Shown here: positions 13,617 through 19,547 of the stretch, piece after piece
How the letters are laid out: every line of letters starts with the position of its first letter
Position numbering within the stretch: the first letter of the stretch is position 1
Source of the DNA: Dehalococcoidia bacterium
GTDB taxonomy: Bacteria; Chloroflexota; Dehalococcoidia; GIF9; UBA5629
Length of the DNA stretch: 19,547 nt
Assembly (NCBI GenBank): GCA_007280145.1
Contig: QYPU01000055.1
Coordinates: forward strand, 1-19,547
Direction: 5' to 3'
Made by a program: the position numbers and the translations under genes
The notes under the pieces: generated by a model
What the model was told of the DNA's origin: nothing
The model's input: only the letters and a program-made list of their open reading frames with translations
The model's database searches: none

Positions 13617-14120
13617 TTGCAAATTTCAACTGAAGCGGTAAAGGAACTCAGGGGAAGAAGCGGCGCTGGCATTATGGACTGCAAAAAAGCTCTCCTTGAA
13701 ACAGAGGGAGACATCGAAAGAGCAGCCGAGGTTCTTAACCAACGTGGACTTGCCTTAGCCCACAAGAAAGCTGGCCGCACTGCAGGCCAAGGAACAGTTG
13801 AAGCTTATGTCCACACAGGTGGACAAGTTGGAGCAATGGTAGAGGTCAACTGTGAAACTGATTTCGTCGCCCGTACCGGTGAATTCAAAGAACTAGCTCA
13901 TAATCTAGCTTTACAAATAGCGGCTATGGACCCTCAATTCATTTCCCAAGAAGAAATCCCACCAGATACAGACATAGACCCTCAAGCAGCTTGCCTTCTC
14001 CTCCAGCCTTTTATCAAAGACCCTAATAAGACCATTCAAGACATAATCACTGAGACAATAGCCAGAGTCGGTGAGAATATCAAAGTACGCAGATTCAGCA
14101 GGTTCGAGCTAGGCTATTAG
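13617..14120 (+). CDS. tsf: Elongation factor Ts, short form
   Basis: 167 residues from a TTG start. EF-Ts exchanges GDP for GTP on EF-Tu. The N-terminal UBA-like part (ISTEAVKELRGRSGAGIMDC and KKALLETEGDIERA) and the core TDFVAR block (in VNCETDFVARTGEF) are both present. The start at 13617 restores the usual family opening, and its Shine-Dalgarno is strong. The protein is much shorter than the E. coli form (about 280) and resembles the compact EF-Ts of Thermus and relatives, with one core subdomain; this is a known variant, not a truncation. It follows rpsB by 45 bp and is 2 bp from pyrH. Confidence 0.95.
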   Translation: MQISTEAVKELRGRSGAGIMDCKKALLETEGDIERAAEVLNQRGLALAHKKAGRTAGQGTVEAYVHTGGQVGAMVEVNCETDFVARTGEFKELAHNLALQIAAMDPQFISQEEIPPDTDIDPQAACLLLQPFIKDPNKTIQDIITETIARVGENIKVRRFSRFELGY

Positions 14121-14122
14121 AA

Positions 14123-14860
14123 ATGGCAATAACTAAGCCAAAATATAAACGCATCTTGCTTAAGCTAAGTGGTGAGGCTCTCAGAGGCAAGAAGGACTTT
14201 GGCATCGACCATTCGGTCCTAACCCGTGTAGCTCTGCAAATAAAGCAAGTAATTCAGCAGGAGGTTGAGGTAGCCATAGTTGTCGGGGGAGGCAACTTCT
14301 GGCGTGGTACCGGCACTGAAGCCAAAGGAATGGACCGAGCCACAGCTGACTATGCAGGAATGCTAGCTACAATAATCAACGCCCTAGCTCTTCAAGACTC
14401 CTTAGAAAATGAGGGGGTTACTACCAGAACTCAATCAGCAATCGATGTCCAAGTTATAGCCGAGCCTTACATCCGCCGTCGAGCTATTCGCCATCTAGAG
14501 AAAAAACGAGCAGTTATTTTCGCTGGAGGCACGGGGAATCCTTACATGACTACAGACACTGCTGCAGCATTACGAGCTATTGAAATCGGTGCTGAAGTTC
14601 TCTTGGTAGCCAAAAATAGAGTCGACGGTGTATATAATGCCGACCCCATCAAAAATCCACAGGCAAAAAAATTTGATCGTCTAACCCATCAAGATGCTTT
14701 AAACCTACACCTCCAGGTAATGGATATCACTGCTTTCTCCCTATGTCAAGAGAACAAACTCCCCATAATAATCTTCGATCTCCAGAAACAACAAAGCATA
14801 AAGCGTGTCATCTTCGGAGAACCCATCGGCACTCTTGTTGCTAATGAAGGAGAAATCTGA
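14123..14860 (+). CDS. pyrH: UMP kinase
   Basis: 245 residues, the usual length. PyrH phosphorylates UMP to UDP with ATP in the cytoplasm and belongs to the amino-acid-kinase fold. Family blocks are KRILLKLSGEAL at 9-20, VVGGGNFWRG at 53-62, the AGGTGNPYMTTDTAAALRA segment, and KNRVDGVYNADP near 168-179. The gene starts 2 bp after tsf, and its stop is followed directly by the frr start. This order is widely conserved. No oddities seen. Confidence 0.97.
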   Translation: MAITKPKYKRILLKLSGEALRGKKDFGIDHSVLTRVALQIKQVIQQEVEVAIVVGGGNFWRGTGTEAKGMDRATADYAGMLATIINALALQDSLENEGVTTRTQSAIDVQVIAEPYIRRRAIRHLEKKRAVIFAGGTGNPYMTTDTAAALRAIEIGAEVLLVAKNRVDGVYNADPIKNPQAKKFDRLTHQDALNLHLQVMDITAFSLCQENKLPIIIFDLQKQQSIKRVIFGEPIGTLVANEGEI

Positions 14861-15418
14861 ATGATTGAACAAATACTTCTCAATACAAATAGCAAAATGC
14901 AAAAGGCTGCCGATGCTTTGACACGGGACCTAGCAGGCATCCGCACAGGACGGGCCACTCCAGCTTTAGTTGAACATATCAGAGTTGATTACCATGGTGT
15001 TCCCACTCCAGTTAACCAAATCGCCTCCATCTCCGTTCCTGAAGCCAAAATGATACTTATCCAACCATGGGACCGTACTTCAATCCGCAGCATTGAGAAG
15101 GCTATTCTCCAATCTAACCTCGGCCTTAATCCAACAAATGACAGCAATATTATACGTATAGCTATTCCGCCACTCAGTGAGGAGCGACGTAAAGAGCTAA
15201 CCAAAGTCGTTCACAAGAGACTAGAAGAAGCAAGAGTCACCCTGCGTAATTTAAGGCGGGAAAGCATCGAGAAATTAAAGGGGGGAGAGAAAAACAAGGA
15301 GATATCTCAGGACCAATACGCACGCGCTTCTGAGCAGCTTCAGAAACTCACTGATAACTTCATCGAAAAGGTTGATGACATAGGGCAAGATAAAGAAACA
15401 GAGATAATGGAGGTCTAA
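14861..15418 (+). CDS. frr: Ribosome recycling factor
   Basis: 185 residues, the standard length. RRF works with EF-G to split the post-termination ribosome. Diagnostic stretches are LAGIRTGRATPALV, GVPTPVNQIASISVPEA, IQPWDRTS and NIIRIAIPPLSEERRKEL. The predicted long helices of domain I are intact. The ATG touches the pyrH stop, so translation is probably coupled. After its stop comes a 159-bp gap before cdsA, where many bacteria have uppS. Confidence 0.97.
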   Translation: MIEQILLNTNSKMQKAADALTRDLAGIRTGRATPALVEHIRVDYHGVPTPVNQIASISVPEAKMILIQPWDRTSIRSIEKAILQSNLGLNPTNDSNIIRIAIPPLSEERRKELTKVVHKRLEEARVTLRNLRRESIEKLKGGEKNKEISQDQYARASEQLQKLTDNFIEKVDDIGQDKETEIMEV

Positions 15419-15527
15419 AAACTCATAACTCCGCAGCCCACCCTTTTCCAAAGAGGCAAATAGCAACCGATAAAGAGTCAAAACAGTAAACATGCCAACA
15501 TCAAAAATCTTACCAATGTCTAGCACC

Positions 15528-15533
15528 TATAAT
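15528..15533 (+). promoter_or_regulatory. Possible internal promoter (-10 only) before cdsA
   Basis: A perfect TATAAT lies 45 bp before the cdsA start in the frr-cdsA gap, but no acceptable -35 is found at 16-18 bp. It could restart transcription of the lipid/isoprenoid half of the cluster. Confidence 0.3.
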
Positions 15534-15577
15534 CACCATCAGCATCACTTTAGACAACCAGAGCCTGAGGAATAAGG

Positions 15578-16372
15578 ATGCTCAGGCAGAGAATTCTTAC
15601 TGCTATTATTGGCTTACCACTCCTCATCGCCATAATTTGGTTTGGTGAACCTTGGTTTACACTCCTGATAGTCGTTATGGCTATACTGGGTAGCCTCGAG
15701 TTCTACCGAATGGCAAGCCATTCTAAAATACAGCCGATTACTTATTTTGGTGTAGCTTGGGTCTTCTTGTTTGTGCTCAGCCCCCATTGCCCACATGCCG
15801 CTACAACGCCTTTCCTCATCACTTCAGCCATAGTCATCTCACTAATCTGGCTGCTGTTTCGGTCTCCAAGGGAACAGGCTTTTAACAACTGGGCATGGAC
15901 AATAGCTGGAATCCTTTATGTTGGCTGGATGCTCAGCTACTGGGTTGACCTCAGAAACCTGGAGGCTGGCAGGGAATGGGTATTCTGGGCTATATTAATT
16001 ACACTCGCTAGCGATACCTGCGCTTTTTTTGTCGGCAGAGCGTGGGGTAAACACCCTCTAACTCCAGCCATAAGTCCCGGTAAAACTTGGGAGGGAGCTA
16101 TAGGCGGGCTACTAGCTGGCATCATAGCTTCCTTAATTCTCAGTACAAGCTTTTCCCTGCCTATCAATTACTGGCAGATGGTACTTCTAGGCTGTGTTAT
16201 CAGTATATTCGCTCAGCTTGGTGATTTAGTGGAGTCGTTACTCAAGCGTAACACAGGTGTCAAGGACTCAGGTAAGCTACTACCAGGGCACGGCGGCATC
16301 CTCGACCGCATTGACAGTCTCATATTTACCGGGGTTGTAGTATACTATTGTATAGTATTTATCATATCGTGA
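15578..16372 (+). CDS. cdsA: Phosphatidate cytidylyltransferase (CDP-diacylglycerol synthase)
   Basis: 264 residues, an integral membrane protein with about seven or eight hydrophobic segments. It makes CDP-diacylglycerol from phosphatidate and CTP, the branch point to bacterial phospholipids. The signatures are SPGKTWEGAIGGL in the middle and the C-terminal CdsA motif QLGDLVESLLKRN-GVKDSG, LLPGHGGILDRIDSL. GAGG at 15567-15570 is 7 bp before the ATG. dxr follows after 6 bp. Confidence 0.95.
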   Translation: MLRQRILTAIIGLPLLIAIIWFGEPWFTLLIVVMAILGSLEFYRMASHSKIQPITYFGVAWVFLFVLSPHCPHAATTPFLITSAIVISLIWLLFRSPREQAFNNWAWTIAGILYVGWMLSYWVDLRNLEAGREWVFWAILITLASDTCAFFVGRAWGKHPLTPAISPGKTWEGAIGGLLAGIIASLILSTSFSLPINYWQMVLLGCVISIFAQLGDLVESLLKRNTGVKDSGKLLPGHGGILDRIDSLIFTGVVVYYCIVFIIS

Positions 16373-16378
16373 GTACTC

Positions 16379-17509
16379 ATGAAAAGGTTAGCCATCTTAG
16401 GCTCAACAGGTTCAATAGGACAGCAAACTCTCGAGATAGTAAGAAGCTTCCCTGACAAATTCAGTGTTGTAGGATTGGCTGGTGGGGAAAACACTGGTCT
16501 GCTAGCCAAGCAAATAAGTCAATTCCAGCCTCAACTGGTCTATTCAACATCTAAGCTCAGCCTGTCCAACAAGGCAAAGTTCTCACCCATGGAGGAGATA
16601 GCTAGTCATCCTGAAGTCGACCTTGTTGTCATAGCTACCTCAGGCAAAATAGGATTAACCCCAACTTTAGCAGCCATAAGAGCCAGCAAAAAGATAGCGC
16701 TCGCCAATAAAGAGATACTAGTTATGGCAGGTAAAATTATTACTGCAGAAGCTAAACGGTATCGCGCACAGATTCTGCCTATCGATAGCGAGCATAGCGC
16801 CATATGGCAGTGCCTCCGCGGGGAGAAAGCTAAGGTGGCACAACTCATTCTAACAGCCTCAGGAGGACCCTTGTATCACTATTCTCCATCGCAATTAGCC
16901 AAAGTCACCGCAGAAGAAGCTCTTCAACATCCTACCTGGAAAATGGGGAGGAAAGTAACTATCGATTCAGCAACTCTTATGAACAAGGGGCTGGAGGCAA
17001 TCGAAGCTCACTGGCTTTTCTCCATCCCCTTCGACAAAATTGAAATTGCGATTCACCCCCAGAGCATTGTCCACTCCTTAGTAGAATTCGCAGACAGCTC
17101 AGTAAAAGCCCAACTCAGCTTCCCCGACATGCGTCTGCCTATTCAATACGCCTTATCCTACCCCGAACGCCTGCCCAACTCTAAGTTACCACGTCTTGAT
17201 TTAATCCAAGTCAATTCGCTAACTTTCGAGCCAGTGAATTACAGCAATTTCCCCTGCTTAGAACTAGCATTGGATGCCGGCAAAAAAGGAGGGACTTATC
17301 CTGCCGTGCTCTGTGCTGCTGATGAAATAGCAATCGAACTCTTTCTCACCGGACATACCAATTTTCCCGGCATTGCTGAGATAATAGCCAAGACTATCAA
17401 GTCACACCAAGGCATAGTCGACCCGACTCTAGGTGAGATTCTAGCTGCTGATGCCTGGGGCAGAGAAACTGCCCTTAAGGTCGCCAGAGAGGAAAGCCTA
17501 TGTTATTAA
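16379..17509 (+). CDS. dxr: 1-deoxy-D-xylulose 5-phosphate reductoisomerase
   Basis: 376 residues, close to the family norm. Dxr rearranges and reduces DXP to MEP with NADPH and a divalent metal, the committed step of non-mevalonate isoprenoid synthesis. Visible are the NADPH motif GSTGSIG at 8-14, ALANKEILVMAG at 107-118, the metal ligands Asp136 and Glu138 in PIDSEHSAIWQCL, a third acid (likely Glu206 or Glu209) in ATLMNKGLEAIEAHWLF, and the flexible-loop segment HPTWKMG. It overlaps rseP by 10 bp. No clear Shine-Dalgarno lies before the ATG, which is 6 bp after the cdsA stop, so translation may depend on coupling. Confidence 0.96.
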   Translation: MKRLAILGSTGSIGQQTLEIVRSFPDKFSVVGLAGGENTGLLAKQISQFQPQLVYSTSKLSLSNKAKFSPMEEIASHPEVDLVVIATSGKIGLTPTLAAIRASKKIALANKEILVMAGKIITAEAKRYRAQILPIDSEHSAIWQCLRGEKAKVAQLILTASGGPLYHYSPSQLAKVTAEEALQHPTWKMGRKVTIDSATLMNKGLEAIEAHWLFSIPFDKIEIAIHPQSIVHSLVEFADSSVKAQLSFPDMRLPIQYALSYPERLPNSKLPRLDLIQVNSLTFEPVNYSNFPCLELALDAGKKGGTYPAVLCAADEIAIELFLTGHTNFPGIAEIIAKTIKSHQGIVDPTLGEILAADAWGRETALKVAREESLCY

Positions 17510-18555
17510 CGATAGTCATCTTTATAGCTATATTAGTACTACTTATCCTTGCCCATGAGCTCGGACATTTCATGACAGCTAAGCTCTCGGGAGTAAAAGT
17601 AGAGGAATTCGGCATCGGTTTTCCCCCCCGCCTTCTCAGTTTCAAGCGGGGAGACACTGTATATTCACTAAACGCTGTTCCCCTTGGTGGCTTCACCAAG
17701 TTGTTGGGCGAAGAAGACCCAACATTGCGAGGCAGCTTGGCCAGTAAAAGCATCGCCACCAGAGTCTTAGTTCTTAGCGCCGGTTCACTTATGAATATCT
17801 TGCTCCCAATTGTCCTTTTCTCAACTGCCTTTATGATTCCTCACGATATGTTATTAGAAAAAGTACAGATAGAAGAGGTGGCTCCGGGCTCGCCAGCTCA
17901 AAGTGCTGGAATTGAGCCTGGAGATACTATCCTGGAAATAAACGGCCACCCAATTAAAAACCGCGGTGATATCGGTTATCTCATCCATCTCAACCTTGGC
18001 TCGGAAGTAAATATCTTGCTAGAGAAAACTGACTTCAGCTCAAAAGAAGTAAATGTAAAACCAAGGTGGAATCCACCAAAAGGACAGGGAGCCATTGGCA
18101 TCGTTATCACCGGTGTGGATAGCACTATAGTCCGCGAGTCTTATCCTTTCTGGAAGGCAATCCCCTCAAGCATAACTCACTGCTGGGAAATTCTCATCCT
18201 ATTCCGAAACGAAATAGTAACTTGGTTTCTTGGAGCAACCCCTCAGCTAGCTGGTCCGATAGGTATTGCCGAACTGACTGGAGAGGTAGCCAAAGCTGGT
18301 TTCAGCGCCTTGCTTGAGTTCACTGCTTTAATCAGTATAAATTTAGCCATCATTAACTTATTTCCTTTCCCGGGCCTGGACGGAGGCAGACTCGTCTTCG
18401 TGGCTTTAGAGTGGGTCCGGCGGGGGAAAAGGATACCACCACAAAAAGAGGGGCTTGTCCACCTCATTGGCTTCATAGTATTAATAATAGTAATCGCCGT
18501 GGTAAGCTACTATGATATTATACGCATTATTCAAGGGGAGAGCTTGCTGCCTTGA
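17500..18555 (+). CDS. rseP: RseP-type intramembrane zinc metalloprotease (M50)
   Basis: 351 residues with one PDZ domain. Site-2 proteases cut membrane helices; RseP trims anti-sigma factors and leftover signal peptides. The active site is HELGH at 19-23 in the first membrane helix, and the third zinc ligand is Asp294 in LDGG (293-296). A PDZ domain spans about 119-190 (AGIEPGDTILEINGHPI). Four membrane segments are expected. The ATG overlaps the end of dxr by 10 bp, and the stop overlaps the ispG start. E. coli RseP has two PDZ domains, so this is the shorter single-PDZ type common in Gram-positives and Chloroflexota. The target protein is unknown; no sigma/anti-sigma pair is in the window. 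Confidence 0.95.
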   Translation: MLLTIVIFIAILVLLILAHELGHFMTAKLSGVKVEEFGIGFPPRLLSFKRGDTVYSLNAVPLGGFTKLLGEEDPTLRGSLASKSIATRVLVLSAGSLMNILLPIVLFSTAFMIPHDMLLEKVQIEEVAPGSPAQSAGIEPGDTILEINGHPIKNRGDIGYLIHLNLGSEVNILLEKTDFSSKEVNVKPRWNPPKGQGAIGIVITGVDSTIVRESYPFWKAIPSSITHCWEILILFRNEIVTWFLGATPQLAGPIGIAELTGEVAKAGFSALLEFTALISINLAIINLFPFPGLDGGRLVFVALEWVRRGKRIPPQKEGLVHLIGFIVLIIVIAVVSYYDIIRIIQGESLLP

Positions 18556-19547
18556 TAGCTCGTCGGCCATCTAAATCTATTACAGTTGGAACAGTAACCA
18601 TAGGCGGGGATGCTCCTATTATAGTCCAGTCTATGACCAAAACTGATACGAGGAACATGCCAGCTACCATAGCTCAAATTAAGGAGCTTGCTGATTGTGG
18701 TTGCGAGATAGTCAGAGTAGCCGTGCCCGATACCGAAGCCGCGCAGGCTATTTCAACTATTAAGCAGAGTACCTCTATCCCAATCATCGCCGACATCCAC
18801 TTCGATTATCGACTTGCCCTGGCGGCGCTTGAAGCCGGCGCTGACGGACTCCGTTTGAACCCAGGCAATATTCGTGACCCCGAACAGATTGCCAAGATAG
18901 TTCGGGCTGCCAAGGAAAGACAGATACCCATCCGCATCGGCATCAACGCTGGAAGTCTACCACCAGCTCCAAAGCCATGCTCGTCTGTAGCTGAGCACAT
19001 GGTCAACACAGCACTGGAGCAAATCAACTTATTAGAAAGCCTCAATTTTGATTTAATTAAGGTTTCGCTTAAAGCTTTTGATGTACCCACTACAATCGAG
19101 GCTTATAGACTAATAGCCCCCCAAACACCCCACCCTTTGCATCTAGGTATAACCGAGGCAGGGCTTCCCAAAGCAGGAGCTATCCGCAGTGCAGTAGGCA
19201 TTGGCATACTGCTTCACGAAGGCATCGGCGACACTATCCGCGTCTCCCTCAGCGCCCACCCCCGCGAAGAGGTAAATGCCGCTTATGAAATCTTAAAAAG
19301 CCTCGGTCTTCGCCAACATGGCCCTACTTTGATAAGCTGCCCAGGCTGCGGACGGTCTGAGGTAGATATAATTGGCCTGGCTGAATCTGTAGATAAAAGC
19401 CTGAGGGGAATAACTAAACCTATCAAGGTTGCCGTCATGGGCTGCGTTGTCAACGGTCCTGGTGAAGCAAAGGACGCCGATGTCGGCATCGCCTGCGGCA
19501 AAGGCAGAGGCGCTATCTTTAGAAAAGGCAAAGTGGTAAGCACTGTC
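18552..19547 (+). CDS. ispG: 4-hydroxy-3-methylbut-2-en-1-yl diphosphate synthase, cut by the window end
   Basis: 332 codons are visible from a TTG start that overlaps the rseP stop by 4 bp; GGGGAG at 18535-18540 is 11 bp upstream. IspG reduces MEcPP to HMBPP using a [4Fe-4S] cluster, the penultimate MEP-pathway step. The TIM-barrel part shows VQSMTKTDT near 28-36, EIVRVAVPDTEAA, PIIADIHFD and GLRLNPGN. The cluster Cys are in SCPGCGR (codons about 261-267) and in MGCVVNGPGEAKDADVGIA. Only the last few residues and the stop lie beyond the window, as the short bacterial form is about 350 residues. With dxr it gives two MEP steps in one cluster. Confidence 0.95.
   Translation, partial: MIARRPSKSITVGTVTIGGDAPIIVQSMTKTDTRNMPATIAQIKELADCGCEIVRVAVPDTEAAQAISTIKQSTSIPIIADIHFDYRLALAALEAGADGLRLNPGNIRDPEQIAKIVRAAKERQIPIRIGINAGSLPPAPKPCSSVAEHMVNTALEQINLLESLNFDLIKVSLKAFDVPTTIEAYRLIAPQTPHPLHLGITEAGLPKAGAIRSAVGIGILLHEGIGDTIRVSLSAHPREEVNAAYEILKSLGLRQHGPTLISCPGCGRSEVDIIGLAESVDKSLRGITKPIKVAVMGCVVNGPGEAKDADVGIACGKGRGAIFRKGKVVSTV

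Noticed and set aside
13379..13780. 133-codon minus-strand ORF
   Set aside because: It is opposite rpsB and tsf, both secure genes; its Ser/Leu/Pro-rich composition is typical of a shadow frame.
1..19547. CRISPR array, toxin-antitoxin or defence system
   Set aside because: No regularly spaced repeats and no defence-type protein motifs were found on either strand.

Overview
The window reads as a piece of a bacterial chromosome, probably an anaerobic Chloroflexota of the Dehalococcoidia type. This is inferred from gene content: ferredoxin-domain and QueG-like iron-sulfur proteins, a haloalkane dehalogenase, a two-subunit acyl-CoA dehydrogenase, and the order rpsB-tsf-pyrH-frr-cdsA-dxr-rseP-ispG. 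No 16S rRNA or other decisive marker is present. All confident protein genes lie on the + strand. The only clear minus-strand gene is tRNA-Asp.

Layout. 1-1451: end of a ferredoxin-domain protein, then a QueG-like iron-sulfur protein with C-terminal HEAT-type repeats that seems to lack the QueG catalytic aspartate. 1452-2438: a repeat-rich promoter region and a subfamily-I haloalkane dehalogenase. 2439-3199: a 761-bp stretch with no protein gene, holding tRNA-Asp(GTC) on the minus strand and a 76-bp element made of two inverted GTAG-headed hairpins (REPIN-like). 3200-4816: a secreted, membrane-anchored protein with four IPT/TIG-like repeats. 4838-8876: a promoter, a TPP riboswitch with a terminator, then thiC-cinA-speH-speB, packed so tightly that they look like one thiamine-controlled transcript. 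8887-9051: the stub of a site-2 protease gene. 9077-9927: a GreA-type elongation factor fused to an N-terminal domain resembling the core-binding domain of tyrosine recombinases, with its own good promoter. 9980-12535: promoter, two acyl-CoA dehydrogenase subunits and a very strong terminator. 12499-12684: a doubtful small ORF on the minus strand. 12707-19547: the translation/lipid/isoprenoid cluster rpsB-tsf-pyrH-frr-cdsA-dxr-rseP-ispG, the last gene cut by the window edge.

How the genes work together. The last cluster joins ribosome function (S2, EF-Ts, RRF), UMP synthesis, CDP-diacylglycerol synthesis and two MEP-pathway steps (Dxr, IspG) with an intramembrane protease; uppS, commonly found between frr and cdsA, is absent. 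SpeH and SpeB could make spermidine by aminopropylating agmatine and removing urea, but no aminopropyltransferase is in the window. The two acyl-CoA dehydrogenases look like an alpha/beta pair: the first carries a candidate catalytic Glu in the isovaleryl-CoA-dehydrogenase position and the second has none visible.

I found no CRISPR array, complete transposon, prophage or toxin-antitoxin pair. The most unusual items are the recombinase-like/GreA fusion, the QueG-like protein without its catalytic acid, the TPP-riboswitch control of polyamine genes and the REPIN-like element.
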